Numbered from the stretch's first letter, positions 24,047-34,050 are shown. The stretch: 64,000 bases of DNA from Calditrichota bacterium (GCA_020637395.1 JACJWA010000001.1:1302001-1366000), one strand, 5' to 3'. The notes: generated by a model from the sequence alone, not told the origin. Made by a program: numbers and translations.

Positions 24047-27000
24047 ATGTTCCGGCGTCGTTTTGTGCTGCTTATGTTGATTTGCGCTGCATGGACAGCC
24101 CAGGCCCATGCTTCACAACGAACTCCATCCCGTGCGCCGGTGCTGCCGTCCGTACCCAGCCGTTTTGCCGGGCCGCAGGAGGTTGAAAGCGCCTCGACAA
24201 ATGTGTTGCAGTCTGATAACTCTTTGGTCAGGCTACTCGTGACTGCCCCTGAAGTTCGCACGGAAAGTGCGCAGATTGACGGCATAGACTTTACCGCGTT
24301 GCGGATTCAAGGAGAAGCTGTGACCGAGACGCCGGGCGCTCCCGAAGTACCGCGAATAGTGCGCCTGATTATGGTTGGAGCACAAGGCAGCAATATCTTG
24401 TCCTCGGCCACCAGCACGTATCGAACCCTGACTCTGCCTCATGGTCCGGCGCCCTATGTGCCGCTGGAAGAAGCCGACCAGAGCCTTGATGAGGACGTGC
24501 CGCTTGTCTCGCCGGAGTTCTACGAAGCCAACCAGTGGTATCCGCGCGAAATCGCTGAGATCAGCGAGGAAGCCACTTTTCGTGACCTACGCTTCGTGAT
24601 TCTTACGGTCTATCCGCTGCAGGTGAATCCGGTCACCGGCGAAGTGCGAATTCACGAAACGGTGGATGTCTCGATTCAAAACATTGGCGGTGTGGGCGTA
24701 AATGAATTGCAGCACACCCCACAGTCTCTTTCCCCCGCATTCAAAGAGCTTTACCGGACGATTCCGAACTTTGAAGGCAGCGGCCTGGACGAACTTCCCG
24801 TCGTGCCCGGAAAGCACTTGTATGTATGCGATCCCAACGCGACGATTGTCAATACCGTGACAAATCTCGTGAACTGGCGACGCAAGCGCGGTATTGATGC
24901 CTATATCGCCACGACCACAGATATCGGCGCGAATACGGCCGCCGCAATCCGCAGCTATATTCTAAATGAGTATGCCAGCAGCAACGGAACTCTCGAAGCG
25001 GTCACGCTGATCGGTGATCCCAACGCCGCAGCTCCCTATAATCTTGCGACCGGCGTCTCGAATCAGCTCGACAATTTTTTCGCGACGATGGGCGGCGGCA
25101 ATCCGGATCCCGTCCCCGACTTGTCCGTCGGCAGATTGCCCGCGACGAGTAGCGGTGAGTTGGGAACGATGATCAACTCGATCATCAGTTACGAGTCCGA
25201 TCCATATATGGTCGAAACGGATTGGTATGATCGTGCGTGGTGCGCCGCACACACGAGTCAGGTTCCTTCGAACCCGTCCACCAAACAGTACATGCGGCAG
25301 ATCATGCTGCAGCACGGCATGCCGACTGTGGACTTTGACGTTTTTTCAAGCGGCATGAATGCGACCACTCTTGCCACCCGGTTGAATGCTGGTGTGTGCG
25401 TCTTCAATGACCGCATGTCATGGATCGGCGAGTTCAATGCGACGGCTTTGAGTGGTGTCAATGTGGGGGAGCAACTGCCGTATGTCTGGGTGGTGACTTG
25501 CGCCACAGGAACCTTTGATGATTCCTTTGGGGACCAGGCGTTGACCGAGGCTTTCATGACCGAAGACGAAGCGATTGGCTGCGTTGGAATGTCGGGCGCG
25601 GGCACCCATACTCGCTTTAACAACATCCTCGACGGCGGCGGTATGCAAACCATATTTGCCTATGACATCCGCGAAACCGGAATGGCTGTGATCGGCGCGA
25701 AGCTCGAGCTCTACAAGAATTTCTACTCGATCTTCCCTTCCAATGTCAGTGACTTCTCGGCCTGGTGCAATCTGCAGGGCGATCCCGGGGTGCCAGTGTA
25801 CCTTGCCCGCCCGAAGACTCTTGAAGTGACGCATCCAGTGACGGTCACTCGCGGCACGAACAACGTCGGAGTCATCGTGGAGTCGGACGGACTTCCCGTG
25901 ACAAATGCTTTGGTTGGATTGACCAAAGGCACGGAAACCTTTGCGCGCGGATACACGGACGAAAACGGCGAAATCAATCTACCCGTAGGTCTTCCCACGA
26001 CCGGAACTCTCGATATTGTTGTGACAGGCAAGGATCTGCTCCCCTATGTGAGCACAATCAACGTCATCAATGTCGCGGCCTCGCTGTCCTACAGTTCAAG
26101 CTCTCTGACCGGCGATCCGAGTCCCGGCCAAATCGTCAGCGTGAATATTGTCCTGCAGAACACCGGAACTTCGCAGACGGTCACAGGAATCACAGGAACT
26201 CTGACCAGCGCTTCACCGAATATCGGAATCGTCAATGGTGTGCGTAGCTATCCGAACCTGACGGTTGGAGCGACGTCCGGACCGACTTCGCCGTTTACGA
26301 TTGCGATTGGGTCCGTTGCGGACAATGAGCCCATCGCTCTGTTTCTTAATATGACTTCATCGGCAGGCTCTCAAGTGATTCGGGTGGACGTAACACCCGC
26401 TTCCGCGAGCGTCGTCTATGTATCAAGCTCTTTCCCGGATGGAAACAATCAGATTGAGCCGGGTGAAACAGGCAACTTGATCGTGACCATGCAGAACAAC
26501 GGTTCCCGGAGTTTCACCGGTGCTACAGCGATTCTGAGATCCTTGAACAACTATGTGACAGTCACCGATGCGGACGGCACATTCGGCACCGTGAACGCCG
26601 GAGCCAACGCGACAAACGCAGCGAATCCGTTTGGCGTCAGCGCACTTGTTGCCACGCCGCGCGGATTTCAGGCGATGATGGAGCTGGTTGTTCTGGATGC
26701 CAATGGCAACCGTGACTCGACAAACTTCCTGCTCCCTGTCGGAACCGTATCGGCAACCGCGCCGACCGGACCCGATAGCTATGGCTATCTGGCATATGAG
26801 AACAGTGACACGCAACCAGCCAATTCACAGCCGCAGTTTGAATGGATTGAAATCTGCCCGGCGCTTGGCGGCACCGGACAGTCTCTGGGATTCACCGATG
26901 GCGGCGAAGATCAAGACGACATCGCGACGAGAGTCCTGCCCTTCTCGTTCCAATTCTACGGCCAGCAGTTTGATACGATCACGATCTGCTCGAACGGCTG

Positions 27001-28567
27001 GGTTGCCTTTGGAAACACGACGCAGATTGACTACCGTAACTTCCACATGGGTTCGCCGCTTGGCCCGCCCAACATGATCGCCGCCTTCTGGGATGATCTT
27101 GTCGTGGATAGTTTGACCAATGGCGGTGTCTATGTTAAGAGCGACGCGGCAAACGGACGATACATCATCGAGTGGATTACGCGGTGCATCTGGGCAGGTG
27201 TCGGCACGGCTCCGCAGACGTTCCAGGTTGTGCTCTATGATCCCGCTGTGGAGCCGAGCCAGACTGGCGATGGAAAAATTCTCGTGCAGTATCTCGACTA
27301 TACGGAAGATCCGAACGACATCGGTTTTGACAACTACTACTCCACCGTGGGAATTCAGAATGAAAATCACACCGACGGCTTGGAAATCACCTATTGGAAT
27401 GCAGCGACTCCCGGATCCACTCCGCTTGCGGACGGCAGAGCTATCCTATTCACAACGGACTTCTCCGGTGCGATCAATCCGCACTTTGCGCTGATCTCTC
27501 CCAACGGCGGCGAGCTGTGGCTGCAAGATTCGACCGTGTCGGTTATCTGGTCTCCCGCGCTCGTCACCGGTAATGTCAATATCGAATTGTCCCGCAATGG
27601 ATTGACTGGTCCGTGGTCGCCTATCGTTTTGAACACACCAAATGATGGCCAACATTCCTTTGTTGCCAGCGGCCCGCAGTCGGAATCCTGTCGTGTGCGG
27701 ATTACGTCCGTAAACACACCCGATTCCACGGACGTTAGCGCCGGCGATTTCACCATTGCGGCAGTCGTTGTACTGACATCCGAGAATTTTGATACAGGCG
27801 CTCCCGGATGGACACACACGTCACCGGGCGGATGGGGCGACCAATGGCACATCAGCATGGAGCGTGCGCTGAGCGGAGCAAGTTCTTACAAGTGCGGCGA
27901 CACCGGAACCGGGACCTATGCAAACCTTCTCGATGCTCAGCTCACTTCACCTGTGATCAGCAACCTGCCGGCGAGCGCGGTCCTCGAGTTCTCGCATCAA
28001 ATCGAAGGAGAGCTTTCTACCCAATATCCTGACTCTGCCTATGATGGGGGTTGGGTCGAGATTTCGGCTGACGCAGGACCGTTTACGTCAATCTACCCCT
28101 CGGAAGACTATCCCAAAACCACGCGCCACGAGTCTGGAAGCGGCAATCCCTACAGCGGGCCTGTTCCCGGACAGGACTGCTATTCCGGCACCGTAGATGC
28201 GTGGACTCGTGAACAATTCGATTTGTCCGCTTACGAAGGCAGTAACATTCAGCTACGCTGGAGATTTGCGTCTGACGGCGGAGCCACCCGCGAAGGCTGG
28301 TACATTGATGATGTTTCGGTCTATGGCATTGCTGCTATCCCGCAACCGGTCATGCCGATTGGTGTGACGATTTCAATCTCGGGAAATGATGTTGTTCTCA
28401 GATGGAGCGCGGACGAGAATGTCGCCTATCGAGTTTACAGCAGCACAAGTTCCACTCCGCCCTTTCTGACCATCGAAGGCGAGACCAGCAACACGGAGTT
28501 CACGATCACGGACGGCGCGCTTTCTCCGCAAATGTTCTACTACGTCGTGGGGTGGAACGGTCAGTAG
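24047..28567 (+). CDS. Secreted peptidase C25-like protein without canonical catalytic His (paralog 1)
   Basis: 1506 aa from the ATG at 24047, which has AAGGAG upstream and opens a signal peptide (MFRRRFVLLMLICAAWTAQA). After a C25 propeptide-like region (about 60-240), the caspase-like domain (about 255-620) keeps Cys485 in LPYVWVVTC, but the site of the catalytic His reads FNDRMSWIGE, with Ser458 where NY-x-GHG is expected. Then a small beta domain with KGTETFARGYTDENG, CARDB-like repeats (about 700-900), a nidogen-like domain (907-1140, ICSNGWVAFGN), a Kre9-like domain starting PNGGELW (about 1145), a MAM-like domain (about 1245-1430, GWYIDDVSV) and a fibronectin-III-like end. There is no YPNPFNP sorting tail. 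It is followed by a close paralog. Export and surface location are likely; proteolytic activity is doubtful. Confidence 0.85.
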   Translation: MFRRRFVLLMLICAAWTAQAHASQRTPSRAPVLPSVPSRFAGPQEVESASTNVLQSDNSLVRLLVTAPEVRTESAQIDGIDFTALRIQGEAVTETPGAPEVPRIVRLIMVGAQGSNILSSATSTYRTLTLPHGPAPYVPLEEADQSLDEDVPLVSPEFYEANQWYPREIAEISEEATFRDLRFVILTVYPLQVNPVTGEVRIHETVDVSIQNIGGVGVNELQHTPQSLSPAFKELYRTIPNFEGSGLDELPVVPGKHLYVCDPNATIVNTVTNLVNWRRKRGIDAYIATTTDIGANTAAAIRSYILNEYASSNGTLEAVTLIGDPNAAAPYNLATGVSNQLDNFFATMGGGNPDPVPDLSVGRLPATSSGELGTMINSIISYESDPYMVETDWYDRAWCAAHTSQVPSNPSTKQYMRQIMLQHGMPTVDFDVFSSGMNATTLATRLNAGVCVFNDRMSWIGEFNATALSGVNVGEQLPYVWVVTCATGTFDDSFGDQALTEAFMTEDEAIGCVGMSGAGTHTRFNNILDGGGMQTIFAYDIRETGMAVIGAKLELYKNFYSIFPSNVSDFSAWCNLQGDPGVPVYLARPKTLEVTHPVTVTRGTNNVGVIVESDGLPVTNALVGLTKGTETFARGYTDENGEINLPVGLPTTGTLDIVVTGKDLLPYVSTINVINVAASLSYSSSSLTGDPSPGQIVSVNIVLQNTGTSQTVTGITGTLTSASPNIGIVNGVRSYPNLTVGATSGPTSPFTIAIGSVADNEPIALFLNMTSSAGSQVIRVDVTPASASVVYVSSSFPDGNNQIEPGETGNLIVTMQNNGSRSFTGATAILRSLNNYVTVTDADGTFGTVNAGANATNAANPFGVSALVATPRGFQAMMELVVLDANGNRDSTNFLLPVGTVSATAPTGPDSYGYLAYENSDTQPANSQPQFEWIEICPALGGTGQSLGFTDGGEDQDDIATRVLPFSFQFYGQQFDTITICSNGWVAFGNTTQIDYRNFHMGSPLGPPNMIAAFWDDLVVDSLTNGGVYVKSDAANGRYIIEWITRCIWAGVGTAPQTFQVVLYDPAVEPSQTGDGKILVQYLDYTEDPNDIGFDNYYSTVGIQNENHTDGLEITYWNAATPGSTPLADGRAILFTTDFSGAINPHFALISPNGGELWLQDSTVSVIWSPALVTGNVNIELSRNGLTGPWSPIVLNTPNDGQHSFVASGPQSESCRVRITSVNTPDSTDVSAGDFTIAAVVVLTSENFDTGAPGWTHTSPGGWGDQWHISMERALSGASSYKCGDTGTGTYANLLDAQLTSPVISNLPASAVLEFSHQIEGELSTQYPDSAYDGGWVEISADAGPFTSIYPSEDYPKTTRHESGSGNPYSGPVPGQDCYSGTVDAWTREQFDLSAYEGSNIQLRWRFASDGGATREGWYIDDVSVYGIAAIPQPVMPIGVTISISGNDVVLRWSADENVAYRVYSSTSSTPPFLTIEGETSNTEFTITDGALSPQMFYYVVGWNGQ

Positions 28568-28597
28568 CACTTGGCAAATGCACAATTGGATGAACAC

Positions 28598-28626
28598 GGG
28601 CCGGCGGAAACGCCGGTCCTTTTTTT
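28598..28626 (+). terminator. Rho-independent terminator
   Basis: GGGCCGGCG/CGCCGGTCC stem with a GAAA tetraloop and seven T, 30 nt after the stop at 28567. Confidence 0.9.
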
Positions 28627-28747
28627 GGCTCATCCGATACTCAAGCGAGGACTTGAATATTACAATAGGCGAGGCGATGGTCCAAATCCCCGCGCATCCC
28701 ATGCCCATTGTAATGTAAATATTTATTTACGCTACTCTTGAGACACG

Positions 28748-28767
28748 CTGTGAATTTCGATTCACAG
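28748..28767. promoter_or_regulatory. CRP/FNR-like palindrome upstream of the second C25 paralog
   Basis: Perfect inverted repeat CTGTGAAT-TTCG-ATTCACAG centred about 55 bp before the predicted transcription start. The halves TGTGA/TCACA match CRP-family half-sites, but the gap is 8 rather than 6 bp. A third half-site ATTCACAG lies at 28782-28789 inside the promoter spacer. A second palindrome, GTAAATA-TT-TATTTAC, lies at 28715-28730, and an 8-bp ATTACAAT/ATTGTAAT pair at 28659-28714. An RNA hairpin with a TTCG loop is the alternative reading. Confidence 0.5.
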
Positions 28768-28777
28768 GGGCGCGTCG

Positions 28778-28806
28778 TTGCATTCACAGCCAAATTGCGC
28801 TAAATT
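28778..28806 (+). promoter_or_regulatory. Promoter of the C25-like gene at 28857
   Basis: TTGCAT, 17-bp spacer, TAAATT, with a predicted 5' leader of about 45 nt. Confidence 0.55.
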
Positions 28807-28856
28807 ATTGATTCATTGAAACTACGCCTTTGACAAAATATTGAGAGAGTGAAACG

Positions 28857-31800
28857 ATGTCTATGAACATTCGTCCCTGGGTTTACTCCTTGGCCTGCAT
28901 CTTTGGGATGCTAACGATGTTGTCGGAATCGCATGGCTCGCAGTCTACCCCTTCCGTCCCCCCTACCCCCGCCAATTTCTGGGAATTCACCGGTCCTGAA
29001 CAAGTTCAGCCCATGCCTTTCGAGGTCGTGGAGCCTGATCCGTCGGCGGTTCACGTGCGGTTCTTCGATCCTGTCTTGAACTACAGTCAGGTCGAGTTCG
29101 AGAATCAGTCATTCACCCGAGTAAGTATGCCTGCCGAAGGCACGACGACCAAGCAGGGTGAGCCCGATTTGCCGCGCGTCAGCAAGCTGATCATGGTCAA
29201 CAGAACCGGAGAAGTTCGCGTCACAGTCACGAACAGCTCGTTCACGACGATGACCGACATTGATGCGGCTCCCAAGCAGCCCTATGAAGGTGAAGAGCTT
29301 GCGAACAGCCTCGATGACATGAGCTTCGCCTATGATAACGATCTCTATGCGCAGGACGCTTGGTATCCGCAAGAGATCGCCGTGATATCCACGCCTGCGA
29401 CGCTGCGTGATGTTCGATTTGTGTCGCTGTCCGTGGCGCCGGTTCAATTCAACCCGGCTCGCCGCGAACTGCGCATCTACGACAACATTGAAGTCGCAAT
29501 TGAGGATATCGGCGGCATCGGCGAAAACGAGATCGTGGTAAATCCCGAGTTCATCTCGCCAAGCTTCAAGAAACTCTATCGGAGCTTCGAGAACTTCGCC
29601 GGAAGCTCTCTCGATGAATTGCCGACGCTTCCCGGGAAGTATCTGGTCATCTGCCCGAACAATGCGACCAACACGACGGAGGCTCAGCGCCTCGTGGACT
29701 GGCATCGCCGTAAGGGACTCGATGCGTCCTACGTCACGCTGACGACGACGGGTTCAACCGCGACCAACGTTCGCGACTACATCAGCAGTCAATATGTCTC
29801 CAGCAACGGCGCGCTTGAATTCGTTTGCATGATGGGCGATCCGGGCGGCGGAGCAACGTTCGCCACGCCGACCGGAAACGGCTCGCAGGGCTACGACAAT
29901 TACCTCGGAGTCTTGAGTCCGTCCGGCGGACCGAACTCTGACCCCGTCCCTGACATTGCCGTCGGCAGAATTTCTTCAGACGAAGCAGGCACATTGACCG
30001 CCATGGTCACAAAGACCATCAACTACGAAGCAAATCCGTACACGGGTGACCCAGGCTGGTTCACGCGTGCACACTGCACGGCACACACCGCCTTCATCTT
30101 CTCGAATCCATCCATGAAGGAATATGTGCGTCAGATCATGCTGCAGGCCGGACAAACCTGCCTACCAGTGCAGGTGCTTTCCGGAAGCATGAGCGAATCG
30201 CTGCTTAACGCGATTTTGAGTTCGCGTCCGAGTATGTTCAACCATCGCATGTCCTGGATCGGCGAAACACCAATCACCGCTTTACAGTCAGCACCTGCGG
30301 TTGGAGGATCGGCGACAGTAGGCGGCGCGATGCCTTTTGTATATGCCATGACTTGCGGAACCGGCGACTTCACCGGTGTCGGTCAAGACGTCTCGGAAGA
30401 ATGGGTGCAGCCACCGACACAGACGAACTCCTCGCCACGCGGCGCTATCGGCTGCGTCGGTTTGCTCGGTATCAGTACGCATGTGCCCTACAACAACATT
30501 CTGGACGCCGGAGCCATGTACGGTCTGTATGTGTACGACATTCATGAAATGGGACTGATCAACATATCCGGCAAGCTTGAACTCTATAAGAATTATCAGA
30601 ATTTCGAACCTCAGGAAGTCATCAACTTTTGCTACTGGGCGAACCTGATGGGTGATCCCGCGACGAAGATCTGGACCAACTTCCCGAACACGACGACGGT
30701 TTCGCACCCGGTCACGATTTCACGCGGCACTAACAATGTAACGATTTCCGTCAGCAACCCGCTGGCGGCCAACGTCGAAGGTGCTCAAGTCTGTTTGTTG
30801 AAAGGCACCGAGACCTTTGCCCGCGGATATACCGATGCCAATGGTCAGGTGAATCTCCCGATCGCCACGCCTACCACGGGGTCACTGCTTGTGACAGTGA
30901 CAAAAGATGATCAATTCCCCTATCTCGGAGCGATCACCGTAAACACCGTCGCCGCGAACCTGACTCTCTCCTCGGTTGCCGTGGATGACGACAACCTGAG
31001 CGGAACGATTGGCAACAACGACGATGTGTTAAATCCCGGCGAAACCATTGATCTGAGCATTGTGCTGACCAACACCGGAACGAACACTGTCACGGGCATC
31101 ACAGGCAACCTGACCAGCACCGCGCCCGGCGTTACTATCGTGAACGGATCGCAGACCTATCCCAATATTGCGTCAGGCGGCACAGGCAGCCCTGTCTCGC
31201 CCTATCGAATTCACGTATCATCCGTGTTCAATGCAGAACCGGTGGCACTCTTCTTGAATCTGACAACAGCTCAAGGCAACTTCACGGTTCGCGCGGACTT
31301 CACTCCCGCAGCGCCGGATGTTGCTTACAGCTCGTTCACGTTCGGCGGTCCGGGCGGCAACCTCAATCCAGACGAATCGGGCACCTTTACACCGACGATC
31401 ACCAACACCGGAACGCGCCCTCTCATTGGGGCCGACGGCATTCTGAGGTCGCTCGATCCGCGCGTTTCCGTGACGGACTCCGTGGGTATCTTTGGTACGA
31501 TCAATTCCGGCGCCAACGGAAACTCGTCGTCCAACACGTTTGCCATTTCGATTTCGAGTTCCATGTTCAACGGGCATATCGCTCCGATGCAGCTCGTCGT
31601 GTATGATGATAACGGCTTCAGAGACAGCACCGACTTCAATCTGACGATCGGCAGTTTCACCTCTACAAGCCCCTCTGGTCCGGACGCCTACGGCTACTAT
31701 GCGTTTGACAACACCGAAACTCAAAACGGCATAGCCTCGAACTACGAATGGATAGAGATTGCTCCCTTGTTTGGCGGGTCGGGAACTTCGCTCAATATGA

Positions 31801-33983
31801 GCGACCTGCAAGAAGACGATGACGATACTCAGGTGCTTCCGCTGCCGTTTGACTTTACGTTCTACGGCCAAACCTACGATAGCGTCACGATTTGCTGCAA
31901 CGGCTGGCTTGCCTTCGGAAACTACCCCACGATCATTGACTTCCGCAACTACCGCATGGGCTCGCCGATTGGTCCGCCGAGCATGGTCGCCGCCTACTGG
32001 GACGATTTGTACATGAACAATTCCAGCGGCGGTTCGGCGGACTCTCTGAACGTCTTCTACTACTATGACTCGATCGAGCATTACTATGTAGTGGAGTGGC
32101 GCGCACATACTCAGTACTCCGACGTGCGCGAGATCTTTGAAGTGATCATCTATGATCCCGCCTTCTATCCTTCCGGCACAGGCGATGGCAAGGTCAAGGT
32201 TCAGTACAACACCGTGAACCTGTCCGCGAACAGCAATAGCAACGACAATGACTACGCTTCTGTTGGTATTCAGAACTTCGACCATTCCACCGGACTTGAC
32301 TACTACTACTGGAATCAGTACGGACCTGGCGCGGCCAGTCTCGTCAACGGACGTTCGATTCTCTACACCACAGACGACTCCGGCCAGTTGAATGCGTCCG
32401 TCACTCTGAACGCACCGAACGGCGGCGAAACTTACTACCTCGGCCAAAGCTACAACATTCTCTGGCAAACCACGGCGATTTCCGGAAATGTCGGCATTGA
32501 GCTGATGCGTTCCTATCCAGGCGGCACGTGGGAAACACTGGTCACGAGCACGCCTAATGATGGCGTATACTCTTGGACGGCCAGCGGCGCCGCTTCGACG
32601 ACTTCGAGACTCAGAGTTTACAGCGTTGCACAACCCGCCTTTGGTGATTCATCAGATGCCAACTTCCAGATTGCTGTTCCATTGGTGCAGGTGCAAACTC
32701 CGAACGGAGGAGAGTTGCTTACCCCGGGCGAACCTTATGGTATTGCCTGGACTTCGACGGGACTCGGCCCTGCTTCGGTCGAAGTGAATCGTGATTATCC
32801 CGGAGGTTCATGGGAGCTTCTTTCGAGTTCAGCGTCAGATGGTTACCAATGGATGGTCACTGGTCCGGCTACGAACAATGCACGCATCCGGATCAAGGGC
32901 ATTGCCTATTCCCTCGCTTCGGACGAATCCAACGCATCCTTCTCTATTGGCCAGGTTCCTGTCTTGACGCACAAGCAGCAGGCAGATCAAGCCGCTGGCC
33001 CTGCCACGCTGATTGCTCACATGGTGGACGATCTTCCGGGAAGCACGGTGATTCGTGCCTACTATCGGCTCATCGGCGGTGGAACGTACGATTCGGTCTC
33101 TTTTACACCTACCGGAAATCAAGACGAATACTCTGTCACGATTGCGACGATTCCGGACGGAAGCTACGAATACTATGTCAGCGCGGTTGATCAGCAAGGA
33201 TTGAGTGATCGCGTTCCTGATGCCGGCCACCTGACGTTTGATGTAGGTGACGTGTGTGTGCCGTGGATTTCATATGACGACGGCACGGCAGAGAACTACA
33301 ATTGGGTGGACGGACCTGGTTTCAAGTGGGCTGTCTATTTTGATCCGGGTACCTATCCCTTCAACCTCTGCGCAGCTCAGTTTGCAGTCAACCCGGTTGC
33401 CCCGACCGATCTCAAGGGTCCGGTTGTGATCTCCGTTCAGTTGGCCGACGGACCGGGCGGAAATCCTGGCACACTGGTGTTGTCTGACACTACCGGAACC
33501 GTCAATGCAGTTGGCGGCCTTCCGGCAGGAGCAGCTTGGTCGGACGTCGTCTTTGGAAGCGTCCCCGTTTCCGGACCGTTCTATGTTGTCGTTGAGAATC
33601 TTGAACCGCGCGACTGTCCGCTCGCTTTCGGACTGGATACCAGCACGCCTTCCGGAAACTCGTTCTTCTACGACGAATGTGACGCCGCATGGTATCCCGA
33701 AACGGCCGCAGTAGAGAACGCGCGTGCCGGAAATCGCATGATTCGGGTCAGCGGGTTCAACTTCGTTGCGCCGACTGTGACGATTCAGAGCAGCGGGAAC
33801 AACGTCGTTCTGCGTTGGGAGTCCACAGGCGCGCCGTTCTACAGGGTCTACGCCTCGGCGTCCCCGGAAGGACCATATGACACGTTTGTCGGCTCGACCA
33901 GCAGCACATCCTACACGCATACGAACATTATTGCCACCGAGACCAAGTACTTCTATGTCGTAGTCTCGTCCAGCACCCCGTAG
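28857..33983 (+). CDS. Secreted peptidase C25-like protein without canonical catalytic His (paralog 2)
   Basis: 1708 aa, the largest protein here, with a signal peptide at the start and a GAGAG site before the ATG. It parallels the preceding gene domain by domain: propeptide region, caspase-like domain (about 260-640) with Cys500 in MPFVYAMTCGTGDF and FNHRMSWIGE (Ser466) at the His site, the LKGTETFARGYTDANG domain, CARDB-like repeats, and the nidogen-like domain (about 940-1175, ICCNGWLAFGN). It then carries two Kre9-like repeats (each starting PNGGE, about 1181 and 1280), a further beta-sandwich section, and a fibronectin-III-like end with NNVVLRWES. His463 in FNHRMSW is three residues off the canonical position and is Asp in the paralog, so it is unlikely to replace the catalytic His. 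No YPNPFNP tail is present. Confidence 0.85.
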   Translation: MSMNIRPWVYSLACIFGMLTMLSESHGSQSTPSVPPTPANFWEFTGPEQVQPMPFEVVEPDPSAVHVRFFDPVLNYSQVEFENQSFTRVSMPAEGTTTKQGEPDLPRVSKLIMVNRTGEVRVTVTNSSFTTMTDIDAAPKQPYEGEELANSLDDMSFAYDNDLYAQDAWYPQEIAVISTPATLRDVRFVSLSVAPVQFNPARRELRIYDNIEVAIEDIGGIGENEIVVNPEFISPSFKKLYRSFENFAGSSLDELPTLPGKYLVICPNNATNTTEAQRLVDWHRRKGLDASYVTLTTTGSTATNVRDYISSQYVSSNGALEFVCMMGDPGGGATFATPTGNGSQGYDNYLGVLSPSGGPNSDPVPDIAVGRISSDEAGTLTAMVTKTINYEANPYTGDPGWFTRAHCTAHTAFIFSNPSMKEYVRQIMLQAGQTCLPVQVLSGSMSESLLNAILSSRPSMFNHRMSWIGETPITALQSAPAVGGSATVGGAMPFVYAMTCGTGDFTGVGQDVSEEWVQPPTQTNSSPRGAIGCVGLLGISTHVPYNNILDAGAMYGLYVYDIHEMGLINISGKLELYKNYQNFEPQEVINFCYWANLMGDPATKIWTNFPNTTTVSHPVTISRGTNNVTISVSNPLAANVEGAQVCLLKGTETFARGYTDANGQVNLPIATPTTGSLLVTVTKDDQFPYLGAITVNTVAANLTLSSVAVDDDNLSGTIGNNDDVLNPGETIDLSIVLTNTGTNTVTGITGNLTSTAPGVTIVNGSQTYPNIASGGTGSPVSPYRIHVSSVFNAEPVALFLNLTTAQGNFTVRADFTPAAPDVAYSSFTFGGPGGNLNPDESGTFTPTITNTGTRPLIGADGILRSLDPRVSVTDSVGIFGTINSGANGNSSSNTFAISISSSMFNGHIAPMQLVVYDDNGFRDSTDFNLTIGSFTSTSPSGPDAYGYYAFDNTETQNGIASNYEWIEIAPLFGGSGTSLNMSDLQEDDDDTQVLPLPFDFTFYGQTYDSVTICCNGWLAFGNYPTIIDFRNYRMGSPIGPPSMVAAYWDDLYMNNSSGGSADSLNVFYYYDSIEHYYVVEWRAHTQYSDVREIFEVIIYDPAFYPSGTGDGKVKVQYNTVNLSANSNSNDNDYASVGIQNFDHSTGLDYYYWNQYGPGAASLVNGRSILYTTDDSGQLNASVTLNAPNGGETYYLGQSYNILWQTTAISGNVGIELMRSYPGGTWETLVTSTPNDGVYSWTASGAASTTSRLRVYSVAQPAFGDSSDANFQIAVPLVQVQTPNGGELLTPGEPYGIAWTSTGLGPASVEVNRDYPGGSWELLSSSASDGYQWMVTGPATNNARIRIKGIAYSLASDESNASFSIGQVPVLTHKQQADQAAGPATLIAHMVDDLPGSTVIRAYYRLIGGGTYDSVSFTPTGNQDEYSVTIATIPDGSYEYYVSAVDQQGLSDRVPDAGHLTFDVGDVCVPWISYDDGTAENYNWVDGPGFKWAVYFDPGTYPFNLCAAQFAVNPVAPTDLKGPVVISVQLADGPGGNPGTLVLSDTTGTVNAVGGLPAGAAWSDVVFGSVPVSGPFYVVVENLEPRDCPLAFGLDTSTPSGNSFFYDECDAAWYPETAAVENARAGNRMIRVSGFNFVAPTVTIQSSGNNVVLRWESTGAPFYRVYASASPEGPYDTFVGSTSSTSYTHTNIIATETKYFYVVVSSSTP

Positions 33984-34050
33984 GCCTTGCTGAGAAGCAC
34001 AAAAAAGCGGGCGCACCTTAAGAAGTGCGCGCCGCTCGCTCTGAAGAGAG

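Noticed and set aside
31218..32633. 471-codon open frame on the minus strand
   Set aside because: Antisense to the second C25 paralog, low-complexity Val/Arg-rich translation, no start signal; a shadow of the real reading frame.
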